DNA of 36,700 bases from an uncultured Bacteroidales bacterium (GTDB lineage: Bacteria; Bacteroidota; Bacteroidia; Bacteroidales; UBA4417). The stretch is from positions 1-36,700 of the forward strand of contig CAIWMA010000067.1 of NCBI GenBank assembly GCA_903913645.1, in the 5' to 3' direction. Every line of letters begins with the position of its first letter. Positions within the stretch are counted from its first letter, which is position 1. This document shows, piece by piece, positions 8,277 to 15,828 of this stretch. The translations under genes were made by a program, and so were the position numbers. Under the pieces are notes generated by a model, which was not told the DNA's origin, did not search any database, and saw only the letters and a list, made by a program, of their open reading frames with translations.

Positions 8277-8858
8277 TTATTTGGGATTAATATATATAGG
8301 GTTATGAGCATTATATTTTAAAATATAGGAGTATAGTGTCTTCTTTTTTGTGGAATTGGGTATTTCCGAATATGTAGAATATATAGAACTGTCTCGTTTT
8401 AAAATTTCGTCCATGGTATCAACATTCACTTTGTCCATTATGCCTGTTTGTATGTCCCAATAAAATAGTACAGTTTGTGTATTTGCAAAATTACTGGAAT
8501 ATACTACTGTGTTTTCGATATAAAATGTTGATATGGCGCCTGTTAGTATCAATTTGCAAAAATAGTTTTTATACCTTACATATCTGTTTCCATCTTCTAC
8601 AACAAACAGAATAGTGTCATTAAACTCATGCCTGGTTCCTGTTTTGTCAAAATAATAAATTGACATATTGCCAAACCAGAAACCTACTTTAGTCTCAAAC
8701 CGGCAATCATTGTACTTTGGACTATTGTTTAGTACTTCAGAAAGTGAGGTGTAAACACCCTCAGTAAGTTCAACTTGATTGTTAAATACCGACATTTCAT
8801 TCTGGCTAAGAAGAAATTCAGGAAATATCAGAAAAAAGAATATTATATAATGTTTCAT
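8277..8858 (-). CDS. Hypothetical secreted protein
   Basis: A 193-residue protein starting with a short hydrophobic signal (MKHYIIFFFLIFPEFLLSQ, probable cleavage after the final Ser-Gln), which indicates export. The mature part is rich in aromatic and beta-prone residues (VGFWFGNMSIYYFDK, FVVEDGNRYVRYKNYF) and has two cysteines that could form a disulfide (in NDCRF and YFCKL). I recognise no family. It lies alone in an AT-rich stretch, in the same orientation as the response regulator 230 bases upstream, and has no visible operon partner. Confidence 0.7.
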   Translation of the reverse strand: MKHYIIFFFLIFPEFLLSQNEMSVFNNQVELTEGVYTSLSEVLNNSPKYNDCRFETKVGFWFGNMSIYYFDKTGTRHEFNDTILFVVEDGNRYVRYKNYFCKLILTGAISTFYIENTVVYSSNFANTQTVLFYWDIQTGIMDKVNVDTMDEILKRDSSIYSTYSEIPNSTKKKTLYSYILKYNAHNPIYINPK

Positions 8859-9088
8859 TTTGATTATTTGTTTTTCGCCGTTTTAAATCCTTAAGATAAA
8901 CAGGTAACTAATGCATTAATTGTCAGGATTGTATGGATTAAATAGGATAGATAATATTTCAGGTAAAACTATTAATAAATAATGATTTGTATCAGGGAAA
9001 TGGATAAATCAATAATGGTTAATGCCTTTAAACCTGAAGGAACGTATTTAGCAATGTCCTGAAAAAGAACAACAATGAATCCAATAAT

Positions 9089-9451
9089 CTAGTTAGCGGC
9101 TACTACCAATTTTATAACAGCCTCCCTGATTTCATCTTCCGTGAAAGGTTTAGCCATAAAAGCATTGATCCCCGCTTTAGCGCATTCAATTTTAGTTGGG
9201 TAATCAATGTGTGATGAAACAGCAATAATAGGCGTCATCGTATTAAAAATCCTGATTTGTCTTGCCGCTTCTATGCCATTCATCACAGGCATATATACAT
9301 CCATAATAATGGCATCAAAATCAACAGTTTTACATATATTAACTGCCTGTAAACCATTCTCAACCAACTTATAATCCCATTCCAAGATACCCATGCATAT
9401 ATCCATGAGCGTTTGAATCATATAATCATCTTCAGCTATAAGAATATTCAT
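9089..9451 (-). CDS. Single-domain response regulator (CheY-like receiver)
   Basis: A 120-residue stand-alone receiver domain without an output domain. The acidic pocket Asp8-Asp9 (ILIAEDDY), the phospho-acceptor Asp51 (IIMDVYMPVMNG), the switch Ser79/Ser80 (IIAVSSH) and the conserved Lys101 (AFMAKPF) are all present, so it should be phosphorylatable. Such proteins act as phosphotransfer intermediates or bind a partner protein. No histidine kinase is next to it. The hybrid kinase at 13161 has a receiver with very similar wording (MDMHMPVMNGFDA), which hints at related ancestry or a shared pathway, but this is inference. Confidence 0.9.
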   Translation of the reverse strand: MNILIAEDDYMIQTLMDICMGILEWDYKLVENGLQAVNICKTVDFDAIIMDVYMPVMNGIEAARQIRIFNTMTPIIAVSSHIDYPTKIECAKAGINAFMAKPFTEDEIREAVIKLVVAAN

Positions 9452-9810
9452 TGCTTAAAAAATGTAATTTATTTTAGGATAAAAGAAAAGGTGAATTCTC
9501 TGACATTTTGATTTGGTTATACTTCCAATTCTCAATCTATGGAACCAAAATTAAAACAAATGTAGCTAATCAACATGATTAAAAGACATTTTAACTGTAT
9601 ATGCAGCAAATTTCTCTGATTCATTCAGCTTTCAGCAGTTTTCTACATAAAATCTAATCCTATTCAATGGATTCTTGTTCATCAAATCTGCAACATTTCC
9701 GGAAAATATTTCATTGAAATAAATATAGGCATAGCGGTTAGATATCAAGAATAATTATATATATTTACATTTACAATTCAAAAGTATATATAAGTCTAAA
9801 AATTGCAAAA
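9452..9810. other. Divergent intergenic region of 359 bases
   Basis: It separates the minus-strand response regulator from a plus-strand secreted protein. It is strongly AT-rich, notably TATATATTTACATTTACA near 9757-9774, but I find no exact TAnnTTTG with a paired TTTG, and no structured RNA. Confidence 0.55.
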
Positions 9811-10176
9811 ATGAAAAAACTTAGTTTACTTTTTGTTATTCTGGCGATTGCATCAGGCCTTTCCGCATTTGCTCAAAATGAAAAATGTCTGGCTTTTTCG
9901 AATCATATAATTAAGGATGCCCAGGGGGAAATCCTAAAGCAGGCTGTTGATTATAATGATGCTTATTTCATCAAAGCAGAAGTCCCTTCAACCTATACAA
10001 TTGAAACTATAAAGACGATATGTGATACCAATGCTGTTAACAAAAAAGTATCTTTTAACTGGAGACTTAACAGCGACAGAAATCAGGAGAAAGAATATTT
10101 AATCAATGGTAAAAAAGTGTTGATTACATACTATCCGCAGGATAAGTTTCTGTATTTTGAGTTTCCAAAAGAATAA
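9811..10176 (+). CDS. Hypothetical small secreted protein
   Basis: A 121-residue protein with a clear Sec signal (MKKLSLLFVILAIASGLSA, cleavage near AFAQ-NEK). The mature part is about 98 residues, with two cysteines (EKCLAF and KTICDTN) that may pair after export, and a C-terminal strand-rich segment (KKVLITYYPQDKFLYFEF). I recognise no family. It is a single gene in the AT-rich stretch upstream of the recombinase, reading in the same direction as the next small gene, which begins 229 bases later. Confidence 0.7.
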   Translation: MKKLSLLFVILAIASGLSAFAQNEKCLAFSNHIIKDAQGEILKQAVDYNDAYFIKAEVPSTYTIETIKTICDTNAVNKKVSFNWRLNSDRNQEKEYLINGKKVLITYYPQDKFLYFEFPKE

Positions 10177-10405
10177 ATGATTGAGAGTTCAAACGACAAA
10201 AAAGGGATTTATACGTATTTATTTGTGTTAATTCCCAGGTCGCACTAACCCTAATGAAGTATCATGAATAGATACTGGATTATTAAGATTATTATTTATG
10301 AATTTATGCTTGCTGAATAATTTTTCAAATTGTAGCTGATTACCATCAAAACAGGAACATGTCAAACCCATTTTTATAAAAATATAACTTAAAAACCGTA
10401 TAGTT

Positions 10406-10705
10406 ATGAATGGAAAGCGATTAATCCTAAAATTATCTGAGAACCCTCAGGCGAATAAGAATTTTATTGAGGTTTTAAAGTCGGAAGCTAGAAAATATAA
10501 TTTCCATTGTGCTATGGATAAGGGTGGATTTGTATGTTCTTCAGGTCATCCATCGGATTCTGATTTAACAAATTATTGGCAATGCCGGCTTGTAATAAGC
10601 GATAGTACGAGGAAACAATTCCTGCTTGAACTATTACATACGGTAGAAGTAAAAACAAGAGTTAATGCACAATTCAGATTAGAAGATGTTGAAGTAACCG
10701 ATTAG
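10406..10705 (+). CDS. Hypothetical cytosolic protein
   Basis: A 99-residue protein without signal peptide or membrane segment. It looks like a mixed alpha/beta domain: a strand GKRLILKL, a helix NKNFIEVLKSEARKYN, a Cys-containing hairpin HCAMDKGGFVCSSGH, and a C-terminal strand pair. No family recognised. A good intrinsic terminator follows 42 bases after the stop, which supports its being a real single-gene transcription unit. It precedes the tyrosine recombinase by 389 bases. Confidence 0.6.
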   Translation: MNGKRLILKLSENPQANKNFIEVLKSEARKYNFHCAMDKGGFVCSSGHPSDSDLTNYWQCRLVISDSTRKQFLLELLHTVEVKTRVNAQFRLEDVEVTD

Positions 10706-11094
10706 GTTTACGATAACTACTCTTCATGAAGGATTTTCCTTCACTATGATTCACTTACATCTTATGTGAATCAGTTTTTATATTCTATCTGGTATGTTTA
10801 GCTCTTACCATATTAACGTTGCTTTAGGTTCAGCCTTCGGGGCTGAATCTTGATTGTACGTTATAAAGTCCTAATCTGCCACTTTGATTCTGAGAACTGT
10901 GATCAGCAATGAAATAATCCGGAATACTTCTTGCATACTAAGTAGAGGGATTCGCTTTTATAGGTGAATGCATTAACCTGTATTCAAATATTTACCGGAA
11001 TGTTTATATGTTTTATATATCATTTCAAAAAAAAGTGTAATTTTGGTATTTATAGTACCTATCCAACTAATATGGAGAATAACTACTATAAATT
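10706..11094. other. Non-coding region before the recombinase, with a second hairpin
   Basis: 389 bases with no open frame of note. Apart from the terminator above it contains a stable 9-bp hairpin at 10827-10849 (GGTTCAGCC / GGCTGAATC, 5-base loop, one G-T pair) that is not followed by a T run on either strand. It is therefore not a normal terminator and its role is unknown. The final 100 bases before the ATG at 11095 are AT-rich leader. Confidence 0.6.
10747..10779 (+). terminator. Intrinsic terminator after the 99-residue gene
   Basis: An 8-bp perfect stem (TGATTCAC at 10747-10754 with GTGAATCA at 10766-10773), an 11-base loop and a following GTTTTTA. It lies 42 bases downstream of the stop at 10705. 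Confidence 0.7.
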
Positions 11095-12738
11095 ATGATT
11101 AAAGCCAGCAGAATTTTTCATAGTGGTGAAGATAGACTGAAACTTGATTTTCCTTACGATTCGTCTATTTCCGACCAGATAAAGAAGATCAGTAAAGCTG
11201 AATGGAGCCAATTGCAAAAAGCCTGGCTTATTCCTTATACGGAAGAAGCAGTGAGTCAGTTAAAAGCCATGTTTCCAGATACTAACTTAGCCTTAGCTTT
11301 TATGATCCAGCCCCAAGCTATTGAAACGGGAATTGCCGCAGATCGGCCAGGTAAATCTAAAAGCAGGGAACAAAAAACATTTACCGAACGAAACCTTATT
11401 AAGGTAGAGGTAATCGGTAAAAAAATAATCCTGAAAATACCAAAGAATGAGTCAGATATTATATTTATTAATTCATTTAAATACAGCAGGTGGGACGCAC
11501 AAATGTTTTGCTGGGAAATACCTAACAACCCAGGTAATCTTGAACTGATAAAAGATTATTTCACTGACAGGATTGGCGAGTTTGTAATGCACGAAAAGTT
11601 AAATGTAAGTGTTCAAGCTGAAACAAACAATGGTGGCATTGACGAATTACAGATTACAAAGACACGAACCGGAAGGCTCAGGCTTGTTTTCGGGGATCAG
11701 AATGTGTTGCACCTACTGATTAAAAACATCCCCTATAGCAGTTGGGATGCCAAAAACAAGTGGTGGACTATACCGTACTCTGAAATATTTCTAACCCAGG
11801 TACAAGCGCTGGCAACTGCAGCCGGATTAAAAGTTACCTATGATGAAGAACCTACTGCAAACTCCGGTGTAAAAAGAATCAGCGCTTACGATGTACCTGA
11901 TTACCATGAATGCCCGCAAGAAATGGTTTTAAAGCTAAGGGAATTGAGCTACAGCGAAAAAACCATAAAGACCTATAAAGGTATGTTTGAGGAATTTATT
12001 AACTACTATCATAATTGCGATATCAGCAAATTAGATGAGACACAGATCATACGTTTTCTGCGGTTCCTGACTACAGAACGGAAAGTATCCACTTCCTACC
12101 AGAACCAGTCGATTAATGCAATAAAATTCTATTATGAGCAGGTGCAGGGTGGTCAGCACAAGTTTAATTTCATTGACAGGCCTAAGAAGGAAAAAGCTTT
12201 GCCAACAGTATTAAGTGAAGGGGAAATAATCCAGCTGTTCAGGGCAGTAGACAATATAAAACACAAGTGCATGCTTATGCTTGCTTATTCGGCAGGGCTG
12301 AGACTGGGTGAAATATTGCGTTTGAGGCTAGTGGATATTGGCCGGGAGCAAATGCAGATACATGTGGAGCAGAGCAAAGGCAAAAAAGACAGGTACACCA
12401 AACTGTCGAGCCGTTTCCTTGTTATTTTCGAACAATATATAGAGAAGTATAAACCTGTTAATTTGGTGTTTGAAGGTGTCTCCGGGGCTGAATATTCAGC
12501 CAGCAGCCTGCAAACCATTATGAAAGCGGCAGCAATAAAGTCTGGAATAAAAAAGCCTGCCACTATGCAAACCCTGCGGCATACTTTTGCCACGCATAGC
12601 CTTGAAAACGGTGTCGAACTGCGGAAAATCCAATCCATGCTTGGCCACGACAGCAGCAAGACCACTGAAATATATACCCATATCACAACCAAAGGATTTG
12701 ATCAGATTAAAAGCCCGATGGACAACCTGGATTTATAA
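11095..12738 (+). CDS. Tyrosine recombinase/integrase with three N-terminal repeat modules
   Basis: A 547-residue site-specific recombinase, unusually long for the XerC/D-like class (about 300). Residues 1-255 hold three copies of a module of roughly 55 residues, best seen as RWDAQMFCWEIPNN (132-145) and SWDAKNKWWTIPYS (216-229), with a more divergent first copy (EWSQLQKAWLIPY at 36-48). The pattern recalls HARP-like modules seen in SMARCAL1 and in the N termini of some Bacteroidetes integrases. Next come a SAM-like core-binding domain (about 275-350) and a catalytic domain. The latter has Arg403 (SAGLRLGEI), Lys428-431, Arg495, His518 (MLGHDSSKTTEIY) and the nucleophile Tyr527. The His of the HxxR box is Gln492 (MQTLRHTF). 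The gene reads toward tRNA-Arg, as expected for an integrase beside its attachment site. Confidence 0.9.
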   Translation: MIKASRIFHSGEDRLKLDFPYDSSISDQIKKISKAEWSQLQKAWLIPYTEEAVSQLKAMFPDTNLALAFMIQPQAIETGIAADRPGKSKSREQKTFTERNLIKVEVIGKKIILKIPKNESDIIFINSFKYSRWDAQMFCWEIPNNPGNLELIKDYFTDRIGEFVMHEKLNVSVQAETNNGGIDELQITKTRTGRLRLVFGDQNVLHLLIKNIPYSSWDAKNKWWTIPYSEIFLTQVQALATAAGLKVTYDEEPTANSGVKRISAYDVPDYHECPQEMVLKLRELSYSEKTIKTYKGMFEEFINYYHNCDISKLDETQIIRFLRFLTTERKVSTSYQNQSINAIKFYYEQVQGGQHKFNFIDRPKKEKALPTVLSEGEIIQLFRAVDNIKHKCMLMLAYSAGLRLGEILRLRLVDIGREQMQIHVEQSKGKKDRYTKLSSRFLVIFEQYIEKYKPVNLVFEGVSGAEYSASSLQTIMKAAAIKSGIKKPATMQTLRHTFATHSLENGVELRKIQSMLGHDSSKTTEIYTHITTKGFDQIKSPMDNLDL

Positions 12739-12758
12739 ATAAATTTGTGTGTATAGAT

Positions 12759-12795
12759 AAAAAACCACCTATAAGTAATTGACAAATAGGTGGTT
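12759..12795 (-). terminator. Intrinsic terminator for tRNA-Arg (minus strand)
   Basis: A perfect 10-bp stem (AACCACCTAT at 12763-12772 with ATAGGTGGTT at 12786-12795) and a 13-base loop. Read on the minus strand it ends in a run of six T, and it begins 13 bases after the tRNA 3' end. In the plus direction it could also slow transcription from the recombinase gene, but the T run there is poor. Confidence 0.75.
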
Positions 12796-12808
12796 GGTAA
12801 ATTATATG

Positions 12809-12881
12809 TGACCCCGATAGGATTCGAACCTATGACCCGCAGCTTAGAAGGCTGCTGCTCTATCCACTGAGCTACGAGGCC
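12809..12881 (-). tRNA. tRNA-Arg (anticodon TCT)
   Basis: A full cloverleaf can be folded: acceptor GGCCTCG with CGGGGTC (two G-U pairs), D arm GCTC/GAGC, anticodon stem GCAGC/GCTGC around loop CTTCTAA giving anticodon TCT for AGA codons, a five-base variable loop and T arm ATAGG-TTCGAAT-CCTAT. The discriminator is A and CCA is not encoded. Its 3' end faces the recombinase gene. Confidence 0.95.
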
Positions 12882-12893
12882 GGGTAAGGGCTG

Positions 12894-12901
12894 CAAAGAT
12901 A
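12894..12901 (-). promoter_or_regulatory. Candidate -7 element of tRNA-Arg
   Basis: On the minus strand this reads TATCTTTG, an exact TAnnTTTG, ending 12 bases before the mature 5' end of the tRNA. No TTTG is found at -33. Confidence 0.5.
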
Positions 12902-13160
12902 TAAAAACATTTCTTATTAATTTCCCTTATTAAGAGCTATAGTTTAAACGAAGATCGCTCAACCTGAAGGTTATAAGCTGGGTTTTGTTATATTGTTGTA
13001 AATGAATAGTATAACGATTTTCGGGCAATTTATTTATCTCGGCATTATTACTTTTTAACCATAGTGTAATAAACTACTAAACAATTCTGTTTTTACTTGC
13101 TTTTTTACTTGATTACCTACTACTTAATACACTTGTCTCACTTTTATAACTCGTAATACT

Positions 13161-15434
13161 TTGAAAACTTCAAGTAAATACCTGAGCTCCGGAACAATCA
13201 TACTGATTGTTTTTATTATCATAGCGCAGGTAACAAGCAATTTCTCTGGTATTTTACTTCTACCGCTTTCCTGGTTTGTTTATTACAGGCTTTCCCTGGC
13301 TTCTGAAATGCCTTTGATTGTTCAATTGGTATTTTTATCCGGGGTTTTTATGTTGGTAGCCAGTTTATTGAAATTTTCAATTACAGGAAAATTTAGTATC
13401 CCCGGTATACATATTAATGAACTGCAATCGAACACTGGCGGCAGTGTTATTTACCTGGCTGCTCAGGTGCTTGGTACAGTAAAAGATGATCTGAAGAAGA
13501 ATACTACCGCTATTGCCAATGATTATAATAAGAAGCCAGGTGATGAGCAGGGGATTTTAATGATAACTTCAGGTAGTATCATGTTTGCTAATAAGGCTTT
13601 TTTCAAAATGACAGGATATCAGCCTTTAGATGTTTTTGGAAAAGATTTTGCCTCGCTTATTCACCCTGATTCGCTGGTAAATTTCACAATGCTGGGCCGG
13701 TTGACGGATCAGGAAATTCAAAAGTCCCAGGGTATCGGGATAATCACAAAGAACAATAAGAACATTTCCGCTTATAGTGCCGCCACTCCCGAAAACAGAT
13801 TCAACCCCAATGGAATCAATATTTTTTACCTGAAACAGGATGAGACTGTTAAGAAAGCAGAATCAAATTTAAATTCTTTGTTTTTTGATTCGATTGAGAA
13901 CGTAGATACGTTGCATTGGATATGGGATGATAAAGGGATAATATATTTAAATAATAGCTGCCGTAATAATCTGCCTTTTACAATAGGCAAGATTATCAAT
14001 CAGCCTGGTTTGATGCTGAAAGCTGTCAGGAAAGAGGATCGTGGTGCAATTCGTATAGCTTTAAAGGAGTATTTGAAAACCGGTAAATTTAATGAAGAAA
14101 TATGTTGCATTTCCGAAAACGGAGAAGAAAGATATTACAAGGTAAATATTACGGTTCAAAATGAACACCTGGGTTTCCCCATTAGGAATTATGCTATTGC
14201 TTATGATATCACCAACGAAAAACGGTCTCTTTGCCATGCTGAAGCTGTCGCCTTGGAAGCCGAAACTGCCAATAAAAACAAAACTGCTTTTCTGGCTAAT
14301 ATGTCACACGAAATCCGTTCACCGCTTAATGGAATTATAGGGTTTTCCGAATTACTAGCCGATAAACACCTAACCGACGATGAACGTGAAAGATATCTGA
14401 ATATTATCCAGAATAATGGAAATGCACTGATATCATTGCTAAGCGACCTGATTGATATCTCTAAACTTGAAACGGGTAAGCTCGAAATTGCTAACCGCAA
14501 GTTTAAGCCAAGTGGTTTAATGGAAGATCTAAAGCATCAGTTTGAAAGTTCATCCAATGGTAAATCTGAAAATGTACGATTCCTTTTCAATACCAATTCA
14601 AAATACAGGGATCAAGAGATAGACTCAGACCCGAACAGACTGCGGCAAATACTTGTGAACCTGATTACTAATTCAATAAAATTCACAACAGTCGGCAGAA
14701 TCGAGGTCGGCGCTGATTTCGCCGGGGAAGAAATGCTGTTTTGGGTTAAAGATTCAGGAATCGGTATCCCTTATGAAAACCAGCAGTCGATTTTTGAAAG
14801 ATATCGCCAGGTCGATACAAAAGATTCAAAGCCTGTTATTGGTTTCGGACTAGGGCTCGCAATCTCTAAGGCAATAGTCGAATTATTAGGCGGCCATTTA
14901 TGGGTCGAATCAATTCCGGATCAAGGCTCACTCTTCGCATTCACAATAAAAACTAATATTATAATAAATACAAACATGGAAACAACTCAATTAAACAACA
15001 GCTCTTATCCATATGATTTTAAAGAGCACACAGTCCTTATCGCTGAAGATATCGATTTCAGCTTCCTTTACATAGAGGCAGTACTTCGCCGTACCGGGGT
15101 AAAAATTCTATGGGCACAGAATGGTAAAGAAGCCATTGAACATGTAAAAACTAACCTGGACATCGATGTAGTTCTGATGGATATGCATATGCCGGTTATG
15201 AATGGTTTTGATGCTACCAGCATAATTTCAGCTCTCAGGCCAGAACTGCCGGTAATTGCTCAAACGGCATTTGTTCTTCCTGATGATGTGAAGAAGTGCT
15301 ATGCAGTTGGTTGTACCGGATACCTTGCAAAGCCTATCCGCAAAGAACAGCTTTTGAATACGTTGTCGGAGTATTTCGAAAAAATGGAACAACGTGCGGA
15401 GGAAGTTACTGTTTACCGGGCGAATGTAGGATAA
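13161..15434 (+). CDS. Membrane hybrid histidine kinase with PAS and C-terminal receiver domains
   Basis: A 757-residue sensor. Two or three membrane segments lie within 11-72 (GTIILIVFIIIAQV, ILLLPLSWFVYY, QLVFLSGVFMLVASLL). A PAS domain follows at about 125-225 (GSIMFANKAFFKMTGYQPLD), then a second PAS-like region at about 245-350. The kinase core has the phospho-acceptor His383 (MSHEIRSPLNGIIGFSELL), an N box (RQILVNLITNSIKFT), G1 (DSGIGIP) and G2 (GFGLGLAISKAIVELLGGH). The receiver has acidic pocket Glu629-Asp630, phospho-acceptor Asp674 (VLMDMHMPVMNG) and Lys724. All catalytic positions are intact. No extracytoplasmic domain of any size is present, so the stimulus may be cytosolic or in the membrane. 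The start is a TTG: the next in-frame ATG (residue 50) would remove the first membrane segments. No target regulator is adjacent. Confidence 0.92.
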   Translation: MKTSSKYLSSGTIILIVFIIIAQVTSNFSGILLLPLSWFVYYRLSLASEMPLIVQLVFLSGVFMLVASLLKFSITGKFSIPGIHINELQSNTGGSVIYLAAQVLGTVKDDLKKNTTAIANDYNKKPGDEQGILMITSGSIMFANKAFFKMTGYQPLDVFGKDFASLIHPDSLVNFTMLGRLTDQEIQKSQGIGIITKNNKNISAYSAATPENRFNPNGINIFYLKQDETVKKAESNLNSLFFDSIENVDTLHWIWDDKGIIYLNNSCRNNLPFTIGKIINQPGLMLKAVRKEDRGAIRIALKEYLKTGKFNEEICCISENGEERYYKVNITVQNEHLGFPIRNYAIAYDITNEKRSLCHAEAVALEAETANKNKTAFLANMSHEIRSPLNGIIGFSELLADKHLTDDERERYLNIIQNNGNALISLLSDLIDISKLETGKLEIANRKFKPSGLMEDLKHQFESSSNGKSENVRFLFNTNSKYRDQEIDSDPNRLRQILVNLITNSIKFTTVGRIEVGADFAGEEMLFWVKDSGIGIPYENQQSIFERYRQVDTKDSKPVIGFGLGLAISKAIVELLGGHLWVESIPDQGSLFAFTIKTNIIINTNMETTQLNNSSYPYDFKEHTVLIAEDIDFSFLYIEAVLRRTGVKILWAQNGKEAIEHVKTNLDIDVVLMDMHMPVMNGFDATSIISALRPELPVIAQTAFVLPDDVKKCYAVGCTGYLAKPIRKEQLLNTLSEYFEKMEQRAEEVTVYRANVG

Positions 15435-15828
15435 GTTTTTAGCTGCGATTCAAATCCACAACACAATATATTTTATTGTTTAATTGGGTAGTGGAAGATA
15501 CAACTGTGTATCATATCTGATAATTGGAAACTATAAAAGAGATATTAATTCTTGAGTTTAATATTTAGGTTTACCAGAGAACAAAACCCTGCGATCGCGG
15601 GGTTTTTTTTATGCATTAGGGAATGCAAATAATGGATATCCAAACTAAATGTATATAAAGTTCGTCATGATTAAGAGTTTAAGTGTGGTTTTTTAAAGTT
15701 TAGGATAACTTAAATCTCTCATTTAAAATATATTGCTAATATTTGGGCGCAGGCTTTTATCCGTTAACGCCTAAGTAAGTTGAACAGCTAAATCTTGATA
15801 TATAAATAATATAGATATCCAGACACTT
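15435..15828. other. Convergent intergenic region of 394 bases
   Basis: It lies between the 3' ends of the hybrid kinase and the amidase. It holds the terminator at 15584-15610; otherwise I see no open frame, repeat or RNA. Confidence 0.6.
15584..15610 (+). terminator. Intrinsic terminator downstream of the hybrid kinase
   Basis: AAAACCCTGCGATCGCGGGG forms a long stem with one G-T pair centred on GCGATCGC and is followed by eight T. It lies 150 bases after the kinase stop. Confidence 0.85.

Noticed and set aside
7554-12808. Second attachment site (copy of the tRNA-Arg 3' end)
   Set aside because: I looked for GGATTCGAACC-like and ACCCCGATA-like sequence left of the tRNA and found none, so element borders cannot be drawn.
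12702-12896. Minus-strand open frame of 64 codons across tRNA-Arg
   Set aside because: It is the translated tRNA itself (VAQWIEQQPSKLRVIGSNP is a classic tRNA artefact) and has no support as a protein.
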